Below are positions 55,510 through 63,873 of a stretch of 64,000 nucleotides of DNA, piece after piece. Positions within the stretch are counted from its first letter, which is position 1. Every line of letters starts with the position of its first letter. The translations under genes were made by a program, and so were the position numbers. This DNA comes from an uncultured Gammaproteobacteria bacterium (GTDB lineage Bacteria; Pseudomonadota; Gammaproteobacteria; UBA6429; Thiohalophilaceae). The notes beneath the pieces are model-generated. The model was not told the DNA's origin. It saw only the letters and a list, made by a program, of their open reading frames with translations, and searched no databases. The DNA lies in assembly GCA_913064945.1 (NCBI GenBank), contig CAJYAN010000004.1:221608-285607 (forward strand), written 5' to 3'.

Positions 55510-56733
55510 TTGATCGATAGACAGGAAGTCATGGACTTTGCGCGTGAGTTTGGCCTCTCGCCGCAGGTAATTGAAAAGGATTACACACTCGGCTGGTTAC
55601 TGGCCGGGATTGCAGCAAATCCTGAAATTGGACAGAGCTGGGTCTTTAAAGGCGGCACCTGTTTAAAAAAATGCTATTTTGAAACATATCGTTTTTCAGA
55701 AGACCTGGATTTTACCTTAACCAACCCGGAACATCTGGGTGAAGAATTTTTACTTGAGACGTTTAGTCAAATTGCTGCCTGGATATACGACAATTCAGGT
55801 GTCGAGATTCCCGCAGATACTATTCGTTTTGATATCTATGAAAATCCAAGGGGAAAAAATTCAGCACAGGGCAGGGTAGGTTATCGTGGCCCAATGCAAA
55901 GGCGTGGCGACACGCCACGAATAAAATTAGATTTGACCGATGATGAAGTCCTGGTACTAGAGCCCGTTATGCGTGAAGTACACCATCCGTATTCAGATCT
56001 GCCAGAAGAAGGTATACATGTTCGCAGTTATGGCTTTGAAGAAGTCTTTGCTGAGAAGCTACGTGCCTTGGCAGAGCGCGAAAGACCAAGGGATCTATAT
56101 GATGTGGTCCATTTGTATAGACGTGAGGGTATCAATCCCGACCGCGCATTAATTATGAATACGCTAGCTGCGAAATGTCAGTTTAAGGGTATCGCAGTAC
56201 CGACGATTGAAATACTTGCTAATCAGCCGGCAAGGATAGATCTGGAAGCAGACTGGAAAAATATGCTGGCCCACCAATTACCAGTACTACCGCCATTTCA
56301 GCAGTTCTGGGATGAATTATCTGATGTTTTTGACTGGTTGCATGAGACCAGGGAAAAAGCTGTATTAGGTGCAGTTCAAGCTTATGGTGGTGGAGAAATG
56401 GATGAGTCGTGGAGCCCACCACCGATGGCGCATGCATGGCACGCGCAAGTACCACTTGAGGTGGTACGCTTTGCTGCCGCGAATAGACTCTGCATTGACC
56501 TTGAATATAAAAATGAACATAGATTGATTGAGCCATATTCATTACGACGAACACGTGATGGAAATATACTACTCTATGCAGTTCGTCATGAAGATGGTGA
56601 ATCGCGCTCATATCGGGTTGACAGAATTCAGGGAGCAACAGCAACGAATGTTTCATTCGTGCCAAGGTATGCGATTGAATTGACGGCATCTGGTCCACTA
56701 CATGTGCCGGGAGCTATGCGCTCTCTGGTATAA
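55510..56733 (+). CDS. abiEii: AbiEii nucleotidyltransferase toxin with WYL-like C-terminal domain
   Basis: 407 residues, longer than the roughly 290 usual for AbiEii. The toxin core has FKGGTCLKKCYFETYRFSEDLDF (GGTxLxK and DxDF), and FAEKLRALAERERPRDLYDV. The extra C-terminus (about 310-405) contains VVRFAAANRLCIDLEYKN, RLIEPYSLRRTRDGNILLYA and YRVDRIQ, resembling the WYL ligand-sensing fold. The start is TTG at 55510. AbiEii toxins modify tRNA or other targets by adding nucleotides and block phage growth; a WYL part would add a sensor. The fusion is inferred from pattern. Confidence 0.85.
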   Translation: MIDRQEVMDFAREFGLSPQVIEKDYTLGWLLAGIAANPEIGQSWVFKGGTCLKKCYFETYRFSEDLDFTLTNPEHLGEEFLLETFSQIAAWIYDNSGVEIPADTIRFDIYENPRGKNSAQGRVGYRGPMQRRGDTPRIKLDLTDDEVLVLEPVMREVHHPYSDLPEEGIHVRSYGFEEVFAEKLRALAERERPRDLYDVVHLYRREGINPDRALIMNTLAAKCQFKGIAVPTIEILANQPARIDLEADWKNMLAHQLPVLPPFQQFWDELSDVFDWLHETREKAVLGAVQAYGGGEMDESWSPPPMAHAWHAQVPLEVVRFAAANRLCIDLEYKNEHRLIEPYSLRRTRDGNILLYAVRHEDGESRSYRVDRIQGATATNVSFVPRYAIELTASGPLHVPGAMRSLV

Positions 56734-57243
56734 ATATGGCGAGTAATGTCTGGGAAGGCGCGCATATCTGGCAGGATGGGTTGGGATTAAAGGGCTTCCC
56801 CTGGAAAACAAAAAGCCCCGGCGGTTCCGCCAAGGCTAGTTGTCGACCGAGAATCCCCAGTCCTTTCGCCAATTATTGAAACCGAAGGGACGAATATCAA
56901 GGGAAATTTATAATTAATTACAGGCGCTTACTCCAGGGCTAGTTATCGACCGAGGCCCCCGTTTTTTTTGGGTTTGCAGAAACTGACAGGTGATAGTTGA
57001 TTATTGGTGTTATTACAGTGAGTTACGCTATTTTTAAGGGCAAAGCCTTATGCGTAGAAATGTTGTGGTGAAGGGGTAAATGGGGGAAACTGGCTTATAT
57101 AATTAGTATCGCGTCAAAGAGCGCGATCTTTAAGCTATATGGTGGATGTTAATCGCGAGTGTATGTCACAAGCAAAAGAAAACAGCCCCGCAGGTACTTC
57201 GAATAAAATCAGCACTTCACGATAAATATAAATTGGGTATCTA
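56734..57243. other. 510-bp region between AbiE and the hsd locus
   Basis: Non-coding. Contains two related blocks: GGCTAGTTGTCGACCGAGAATCCCC (about 56834-56858) and GGCTAGTTATCGACCGAGGCCCCC (about 56937-56960), and a GGCGGTTCCGCC hairpin (56820-56831) that may end abiE transcription. The right copy of the direct repeat follows at 57001-57199. Confidence 0.6.
57001..57199. repeat. Direct repeat flanking the AbiE cassette, right copy
   Basis: Counterpart of 54387-54553: ATTACAGTGAGTTAC, GTTGTGGTGAAGGGGTAAAT, TATCGCGTCAAAGA, AGCAAAAGAAAACAGCCCCG and GGTACT. It ends about 45 bp before hsdM and so also forms the hsd leader. Confidence 0.75.
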
Positions 57244-58932
57244 ATGCAACAAGAAGAACAAAAATTCCTCAACGACCTCGACAAAAAGCTCTGGAACGCT
57301 GCCGACAAGCTACGCTCCAACATCGATGCTGCTGAATATAAGCACGTTGTGCTCGGTCTCATCTTCCTAAAATACGTCTCTGATGCCTTTGCCGAGCGCC
57401 GCGAAGAACTGCACAGCGCATTCAAAGACCCAAAGAATGACTATTTCCTTGGGGAAGATGCCGATGACGAGCTAATCCATGATGAACTGGAAATCCGCGA
57501 CTACTACACCGAGAAAAACGTCTTCTGGGTGCCCGCATTAGCCCGTTGGGAGAACCTGCAAAACAACGCCAAGGTCGCGCCGGGAACCGAAATCGAGATC
57601 AAGAACGGCAAGAAGATCACCTACAAATTCACCAGCATCGGCAAACTCATCGACGACGCCCTGGAAGAAATCGAAAAGGAAAACCCCAAACTCAAAAATG
57701 TGCTCGATAAAAACTACGCACGCCGCCAGATAGACCCCAATATCCTCGGCCAGCTCATCGACAAAATCGCCGAGATCCCGTTCCACCACAAAACCTTGCA
57801 CGCCAAAGACATCCTCGGCCATGTCTACGAATACTTCCTCGGCCAGTTCGCCCTGAGTGAAGGCAAAAAGGGCGGCCAGTATTACACCCCCAAGGCCATC
57901 GTCACCCTCATCGTCGAAATGCTTCAACCCTACAAAGGCCGTGTTTATGACCCCGCCATGGGCTCCGGCGGATTCTTCGTCTCCAGTGAAAAATTCATCG
58001 AGGCACACGACGCACCAGGAAGTGCTAGTGTCGCGGGAGGCAGGACGCCGGGAGCGACCAAAGGCGTGGGTAACATCTCCGTCTACGGCCAGGAATCCAA
58101 CCCCACCACCTGGCGCCTGGCCGCCATGAATATGGCCATCCGCGGCATCGACTTCAACTTCGGCGGCGAACCGGCCAACACCTTCAGCAACGACAAACAC
58201 CCCGACCTGCGCGCCGACTTCGTCATGGCCAATCCACCCTTCAACATGAAAGAGTGGAACACCGGCGTCAAAGACGACGACCCCCGCTGGCAATACGGCA
58301 TCCCCCCCGCCGGCAACGCCAACTTCGCCTGGTTGCAACACATGCTCTATCACCTGGCACCCAACGGTAGCTTAGGTCTGTTGCTTGCCAACGGTTCTAT
58401 GAGCTCCAATACCAACAACGAAGGCGAAATCCGCAAACGCCTGCTCGAAGAAGACCGCGTCGAATGCATGGTCGCGCTCCCCGGCCAGCTGTTTACCAAC
58501 ACCCAAATCCCCGCGTGCATCTGGTTCCTCACCAAAAACAAAAAAGCACGCGGCAAGCTCAGAGACAGAAGCAACGAAGTCCTCTTCATCGACGCCCGCA
58601 ACCTGGGTTATATGAAAGACCGCGTACTGCGTGATTTCACACCGGAGGATATAAAAAAGATCGCAGGCACCTTCCACAACTGGAAGACAGGCGTGAATTA
58701 CGAAGATATAGCCGCGTTCTGTAACTCGGCAACACTCGAACAAATTAAAAAGCACGACTATGTTCTTACACCCGGTCGATATGTCGGCGCAGCCGAAGAG
58801 GAAGATGACGGTGAACTGTTCGCGGATAAAATGGCGCGCCTCACCGCGAAACTGAAAGAACAGTTTGAACAAAGCGACAAATTGGAAGCGGAGATCAAAA
58901 ATAATTTGGCGGGGTTAGGGTATGACCTTTGA
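57244..58932 (+). CDS. hsdM: Type I restriction-modification methyltransferase subunit HsdM
   Basis: 562 residues. The N-terminal helical HsdM domain (about 1-160) is followed by the N6-adenine methyltransferase domain: DPAMGSGGF (SAM site) at 236-244 and NPPF (catalytic motif IV) at 330-333. Residues about 258-275 (PGSASVAGGRTPGATKG) look inserted before the conserved ISVYGQESNPTTWRLA; the DNA matches a repeat also in hsdS. It methylates the recognition sequence together with HsdS and, with HsdR, protects from foreign DNA. GC-rich unlike the two genes after hsdS. Confidence 0.96.
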   Translation: MQQEEQKFLNDLDKKLWNAADKLRSNIDAAEYKHVVLGLIFLKYVSDAFAERREELHSAFKDPKNDYFLGEDADDELIHDELEIRDYYTEKNVFWVPALARWENLQNNAKVAPGTEIEIKNGKKITYKFTSIGKLIDDALEEIEKENPKLKNVLDKNYARRQIDPNILGQLIDKIAEIPFHHKTLHAKDILGHVYEYFLGQFALSEGKKGGQYYTPKAIVTLIVEMLQPYKGRVYDPAMGSGGFFVSSEKFIEAHDAPGSASVAGGRTPGATKGVGNISVYGQESNPTTWRLAAMNMAIRGIDFNFGGEPANTFSNDKHPDLRADFVMANPPFNMKEWNTGVKDDDPRWQYGIPPAGNANFAWLQHMLYHLAPNGSLGLLLANGSMSSNTNNEGEIRKRLLEEDRVECMVALPGQLFTNTQIPACIWFLTKNKKARGKLRDRSNEVLFIDARNLGYMKDRVLRDFTPEDIKKIAGTFHNWKTGVNYEDIAAFCNSATLEQIKKHDYVLTPGRYVGAAEEEDDGELFADKMARLTAKLKEQFEQSDKLEAEIKNNLAGLGYDL

Positions 58933-60379
58933 GTTAACTACGCTAGGTGAATATGCCAGAGTCCAAGGGGGATATGCATATAAAAGTAAAGATTTCTCTG
59001 AATCTGGTAAATGTCCTGTACTTAAAATAAAAAATGTTCGATTTGGAAATGTTGATTACGCGGAAGCTTCATTCATAAGTGAAGAAATAGCTAATGAAAC
59101 TAAAGACTGGAAGACTAAAGAAGGCGATATATTAATTTCAATGACAGGTTCTGGGCCTAATGCGCCTCAGTCACTAGTAGGTCGAGTGGCGAGAGTTTGG
59201 GAAGATGAACCTGACGCTTGGATTAATCAGCGAGTTGGTAGAATAGTTTTAAAAGAAGAAGGATCAATCCACCCTGATTTTCTATTTTATCTTATATCCA
59301 CACCAAGAAGTCAGGACTATCTAGTCTCAAACTCATCAGGAAGTGCGAATCAGGCAAATATTAGTGGTAAGACTATTGAGTCGTTACCTTGTCCTAAAGT
59401 TGATTTTGACCAAAGCGCTGCAATAGCAAAAATTCTACGTGAACTTGATCAAAAAATATTGCTCAACCGCCAAATCAACCAAACCCTCGAACAAATCGCC
59501 CAGGCCATCTTCAAATCCTGGTTTGTCGACTTCGAACCCGTCAAAGCCAAGGCACAGGTACGTGCCAGTGCCGCGAAGGGCAGGACGCCCGAGAGCGGCC
59601 AAAATAGTATCAATGAAAAAGAATTAGAAGCCGAAATGAATCGCGCCGTCATGCGCGCCATCAGCGGCAAAACCGATGAAGAACTTGATCAGCTAAGCCC
59701 CGAACAACGCCTACAACTCACTACCACCGCCGCACTCTTTCCTGACGAACTCGAAGACTCAGAACTTGGTGAAATACCGAAGGGGTGGAAAGTCAAACCA
59801 TTAGATAAAGTAGCAGACTATTTGAATGGCTTGGCTTTACAAAAATTCCCAGCAGAAGATGGCGAGGAGTCATTGCCAGTTATCAAGATTGCTCAATTGA
59901 AAAAAGGTGATTCTAAAGGAGCAGATAGGGCATCAAAAAACATTAAGCCAGAATATGTAATTGATAATGGGGACGTTATTTTTTCATGGTCGGGATCATT
60001 GTTTATTGATATTTGGTGCGGTGGTGAAGGCGCACTAAATCAGCATTTATTCAAAGTGACATCAGATAATTATCCCAAGTGGTTTTATTTGTATTGGACT
60101 AATTATCATCTTACAGAGTTTCAAAGAATTGCAGCAGATAAGGCAGTAACAATGGGGCATATAAAACGAGGGAATTTATCTTCTGCAATGTGTCTTGTGC
60201 CAGTTGAGAAGTTAATTAATTCTCTCGGTGAATATATTTCTACCTTGGTTGAGCTGTCTGTGAAACGCCGACTAGAAAACGAGAATTTAGCTAAGATCAG
60301 GGATTCACTACTCCCAAAACTTCTCTCTGGAGAAATAACTCCCAGCGATACCCAATCCACAGCGGAGGCCGTTGCGTAA
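58922..60379 (+). CDS. hsdS: Type I restriction-modification specificity subunit HsdS
   Basis: 485 residues with two target-recognition domains (about 5-180 and 285-450), each followed by a conserved helix: ILLNRQINQTLEQIAQAIFKSW in the middle and LAKIRDSLLPKLLSGEI at the end. It determines the bipartite DNA target. It overlaps hsdM by 11 bp. By eye the TRDs are AT-rich while the central conserved part is GC-rich, suggesting domain swapping. Residues about 214-228 (RASAAKGRTPESGQ) are a repeat-like insert also found in HsdM. Confidence 0.94.
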   Translation: MTFELTTLGEYARVQGGYAYKSKDFSESGKCPVLKIKNVRFGNVDYAEASFISEEIANETKDWKTKEGDILISMTGSGPNAPQSLVGRVARVWEDEPDAWINQRVGRIVLKEEGSIHPDFLFYLISTPRSQDYLVSNSSGSANQANISGKTIESLPCPKVDFDQSAAIAKILRELDQKILLNRQINQTLEQIAQAIFKSWFVDFEPVKAKAQVRASAAKGRTPESGQNSINEKELEAEMNRAVMRAISGKTDEELDQLSPEQRLQLTTTAALFPDELEDSELGEIPKGWKVKPLDKVADYLNGLALQKFPAEDGEESLPVIKIAQLKKGDSKGADRASKNIKPEYVIDNGDVIFSWSGSLFIDIWCGGEGALNQHLFKVTSDNYPKWFYLYWTNYHLTEFQRIAADKAVTMGHIKRGNLSSAMCLVPVEKLINSLGEYISTLVELSVKRRLENENLAKIRDSLLPKLLSGEITPSDTQSTAEAVA

Positions 60380-61521
60380 TGGCTACGATAACAGTTCCGA
60401 AAGATGTTAATTTCAAAGATATTGAAAACTTAGTAAAATCTGTTCATGAAAAACCGAATGCGACACTGAGATTACCTAATTCTTTAAATACATCTGGAGT
60501 ATTTGGCATTGAGGCTTTAGTGCTTCAATTATTTGCTACATGGTTAAGAGCAGAAGGTGAACACATATTACATACATATGTTCAAGAACCAGAGAATAAC
60601 GACAGTTTTTCCGATCTATGCAACACATTATATGGGATATGCGCATTATCCCTTTCAGAAAAAATAATTTCCGCAAACAAGTCAGAAATCAATAGAAGAT
60701 TTTCATTGTTGCCAGCAGTAGAAAAAATTGAAAATGTAAGAAAAGAACTATTTAAACATGCGTTTAAAGGATTTTATCTTGCGATTCCTTCCATAAAGGC
60801 ACCAGGAAATAATAATGAGCTATTAAGCCCTTTGTACAACAGGGGGGATGTTGTTGGGCGCTCTAAATTCTTTAAAATAACAAAAAAATCTCTAGATGCT
60901 GTTATTGCAAATAAAGAATATGAATTACCGGATCAGGTTATATCTAACATCTCGGAGATATTGCGTGAGTTATTTACAAATACACATAAGCATGCCCGTA
61001 AAGATGTTAAAGGTAATATTATAGAGAAGAATTTTCGATCTCTAAGCTTTATGACTGCAACATTAGATCGGACTAGATTGGAAAAAATATCCGAATCAGG
61101 TGGTGGGCAGTTATCATTATTTATTGGGGAATGGCTTGCTGGGAATAAGAAAAATATTTCAATGTTAGATATAACAGTCGTTGATTCGGGGCCCGGTTAT
61201 GCCAGGCATTGGACTGGCTTAGATAAAGATAAGCTGAACTTCGACAAGGAACAAGAAGCAATAGTTGAATGTTTTAAGAAATATAAAAGTACAGATACTT
61301 ATGAATCCTCTGGTTCTGGGCTTTCTAATGTCCTGAGAGATCTAAAAAACTTAAGGGGTTGGTTTAGATTGCGCACAGGAACTGCGCAGATTGAAAAATC
61401 ATTTTTCGATAAAAAGGGAAGCACAAAGATTGAAATAAGTGACATCAAAGATAAAAAAGTCTTTGTTGAAGGGGTGGTGTTTAACATAATAATTCCTTTG
61501 CAAGAATCAAAAGAGGATTAA
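60379..61521 (+). CDS. GHKL-type ATPase protein of unknown function embedded in the hsd operon
   Basis: 380 residues. The second half is a histidine-kinase-like ATPase: N box E197-LFTN201-xxx-H205, G1-like DSGPG at 269-273 and a glycine-rich SSGSGLSNVL at about 310-319. No HisKA phospho-acceptor or membrane segment is seen. The N-terminal 60 residues have a STAS-like alternating pattern, weakly. Its ATG overlaps the hsdS stop (TAATG), so it is translated with the RM genes. AT-rich compared with hsdM. I do not recognise a named family; the nearest classes are GHKL ATPases in defence operons. Confidence 0.72.
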   Translation: MATITVPKDVNFKDIENLVKSVHEKPNATLRLPNSLNTSGVFGIEALVLQLFATWLRAEGEHILHTYVQEPENNDSFSDLCNTLYGICALSLSEKIISANKSEINRRFSLLPAVEKIENVRKELFKHAFKGFYLAIPSIKAPGNNNELLSPLYNRGDVVGRSKFFKITKKSLDAVIANKEYELPDQVISNISEILRELFTNTHKHARKDVKGNIIEKNFRSLSFMTATLDRTRLEKISESGGGQLSLFIGEWLAGNKKNISMLDITVVDSGPGYARHWTGLDKDKLNFDKEQEAIVECFKKYKSTDTYESSGSGLSNVLRDLKNLRGWFRLRTGTAQIEKSFFDKKGSTKIEISDIKDKKVFVEGVVFNIIIPLQESKED

Positions 61522-61526
61522 AAAGT

Positions 61527-63707
61527 ATGTTTCTTTTTGATACATATTTTGATTTGAATGGCGAGAAACTGGAGGCGCTCGTAATTTTTTCAGGGCAATG
61601 CGAAGGTTCAGCTGAAGAATATGGTTTTTTGTTTGAGTCTAAATTAAGGAGTGCTAACCCTAGGCCTCGCATAGTTGTTTTCATATATCCAGAATACTTG
61701 AATGAGTACATTGGCGATATGTCGGTTCCCGGATCAGAGTTTTACGACAATATAATAAGATTCGGAGAGGATACACCTGTCCTAATTTGTAGCTTTAATG
61801 GTTTTGGTGAACTTAACTTAGTAAATAATATTTTCTTGGGAAACGAGGTGTCAGATGTAGGTGATTTTGGTGCTACTGTAGTACAAGATGGAGTGTTGCA
61901 TCTGGCTAACAAAAGAAAAGATGCTGTGATTTTAAAATCACCACCAGGTACCGTCTTCGTTAAGCCATCAAAAAAACAATTGGGCGAATTTATTCAGGCA
62001 TCGGGGCTAACGGTTGGTTATTCTGAAAACCAGTTTGTAGCATTTTCTTTACTAAGGTTTAGGCCTAGGAATATTAATTTAAGAAATATATATATAGATA
62101 CATCTGGTATATCGGCTTTTGTCGAGGCGTTAACCTATTATCTCCATAAGTTTTCATCTGAAACATGCAAGCCGGTAAAGTACCATAGCTTTAAGTCATA
62201 TTTTGGTCTTAATGATCAAAAGCCAGATGATACGGATGATATTTGGGTAATCATATCGGCATCTAATTCAAACAGTCTTGGCCGAAAGATCGCTCAAGAG
62301 TGGGGATTAATTGATGAGCAATCTGTAACCGTTCTATCTTTTAGTAATAAAAGTAAGGATGGGATAGGTGACTCTATAGTTTGTAATATCTCATCTATAT
62401 CTGACGGCTATAAAGATCCAGATAAATTCTCACCAACAATAGGGGTAAAAGTTGTAGGAGAGAATTTCACCGCACAGGTATGTGAACCTAATCAAGTAAT
62501 TATCAAGGAAATACATAAGGCGCCCGAAATTAGTAAATTTATCGAGCAATATAACAGTTCCGATATTTTTCGATGTTTAAAGTATGCTTCAGCTGATAAA
62601 AAAGTAAGACCTATATATATCGATGCGTTAGAAGTAATCAATAATGATAGTTCTCTCAACAACTGGCTGAATAATATTATATCGTGGTATACACCATCTA
62701 CATTAAAATGGGTGATTTATGATAATTCACGGGAAGCCAGCTGCAAGCTTGTTGAATTAATTAAAGCGAATCTCGATAATTCAGAAGATTTGATACATCT
62801 TTCTTTTAAAGATGCTGAGAAGGAAATCACAGGTGGTGGTGCGCTATTGGTAATTGATCCAGTTATCAGTAACGGAAAGTCGTTGCTTAGGCTTAATAGA
62901 AATTTGAGAATTTCAGGACATAATGGGAATCGAATTTTTATATGTCCTATTGTCACTGCATCAAGTAAAGCCGCCTTTAAAAACTTTAAGAATGGCTTAA
63001 CGTTTGGACCAAATAGTCTTAAATATCAGTTCTTCAGTTTCTATGAAGCTTTTGTTGGTCATATAACTACGGACAATTCATGGACTATGGAGAGGAAGGT
63101 TGTTGAGAATTTGCGCTCAGAGTTATGGAGGCATAGAGAGCACATACTTAGCCTTGAGGGTGAGGGATTAAATGGAAATGTTGGTACTCCAGGGTTAAGA
63201 AAGGATGCAAAGCTTTCTTTTACAAAAGACTTTGCCTTCTGGCGTAATGACTATATACCTGAAAATATAAATCCTGAAGCTGTTTATTTGACTGTATCCG
63301 CAATACTCCAAAGATTAAGAGAAAAACCATTTAGTGAGGATGATAAAGATTCTTTAGTTTCACATGTATATCAGCATTCCGTAATAGATCCTGAAAACTT
63401 TTCTAGATTTAATGATTCTTTAATACAGTCATGTTTATGGCGAGCTGCGAATGCGACAGAGGTTGATTACAAGAGTTCTGAAGAGTTAAGTGAGTCATTT
63501 TCAGCTTTGCTTCTAAGGCTTGTAGAGGACTTAAGTAATGGTATCGAAAACTCTGCATTAGATCTCTTGATGGGATTGGCTGTAGGAAAGATTGCTGTAA
63601 CAAAGAATGTATTGGTAAATATAGTAGCTGAGTCAAAGGATAAGTTAGTTGATGTAGAGCATGCTATTGAATTACTAAAATATATAGAAAATGAATACCT
63701 TGACTAA
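61527..63707 (+). CDS. Large protein with phosphoribosyltransferase-like loop, unknown function
   Basis: 726 residues, cytoplasmic, no signal peptide. Around residues 436-455 it has LLVIDPVISNGKSLLRL, which resembles the PRPP-binding loop of phosphoribosyltransferases (hydrophobic strand, Asp, then NGK/TGK-type turn), though the usual DD pair is DP. The remaining regions match nothing I recognise. It follows the GHKL ATPase by 5 bp and lies 24 bp before hsdR, so the two form an accessory pair inside the type I RM operon. AT-rich. A nucleotide-linked signalling or effector role is speculation. Confidence 0.65.
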   Translation: MFLFDTYFDLNGEKLEALVIFSGQCEGSAEEYGFLFESKLRSANPRPRIVVFIYPEYLNEYIGDMSVPGSEFYDNIIRFGEDTPVLICSFNGFGELNLVNNIFLGNEVSDVGDFGATVVQDGVLHLANKRKDAVILKSPPGTVFVKPSKKQLGEFIQASGLTVGYSENQFVAFSLLRFRPRNINLRNIYIDTSGISAFVEALTYYLHKFSSETCKPVKYHSFKSYFGLNDQKPDDTDDIWVIISASNSNSLGRKIAQEWGLIDEQSVTVLSFSNKSKDGIGDSIVCNISSISDGYKDPDKFSPTIGVKVVGENFTAQVCEPNQVIIKEIHKAPEISKFIEQYNSSDIFRCLKYASADKKVRPIYIDALEVINNDSSLNNWLNNIISWYTPSTLKWVIYDNSREASCKLVELIKANLDNSEDLIHLSFKDAEKEITGGGALLVIDPVISNGKSLLRLNRNLRISGHNGNRIFICPIVTASSKAAFKNFKNGLTFGPNSLKYQFFSFYEAFVGHITTDNSWTMERKVVENLRSELWRHREHILSLEGEGLNGNVGTPGLRKDAKLSFTKDFAFWRNDYIPENINPEAVYLTVSAILQRLREKPFSEDDKDSLVSHVYQHSVIDPENFSRFNDSLIQSCLWRAANATEVDYKSSEELSESFSALLLRLVEDLSNGIENSALDLLMGLAVGKIAVTKNVLVNIVAESKDKLVDVEHAIELLKYIENEYLD

Positions 63708-63731
63708 ATTTAAACGTAAAAGTCGTCTTTT

Positions 63732-63873
63732 ATGATAACCGAAGACCAACTCGAACAACTCTGCCTCGACTGGTTCCGTGAAGGGGGTTATGAGTATGCC
63801 AATGGCTATGATATTGCTCATGATGGCGCGGCACCAGAGCGCGAAGACTATAAGCAGGTACTTCTCACAGGTC
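63732..63873 (+). pseudogene. hsdR: hsdR 5' fragment, interrupted
   Basis: The ATG at 63732 opens with MITEDQLEQLCLDWFREGGY, then DIAHDGAAPEREDYKQVLLTGR, a typical HsdR N-terminus. After about 47 codons the similarity stops at the border of an IS-like sequence, and the frame ends at 63908 (59 codons in total). No HsdR continuation is visible within the window, so the endonuclease subunit is probably disrupted unless the gene resumes beyond the element. Confidence 0.8.

Noticed and set aside
57538..58353. Minus-strand open frame opposite hsdM
   Set aside because: Complete overlap with the well-supported hsdM and no recognisable family sequence.
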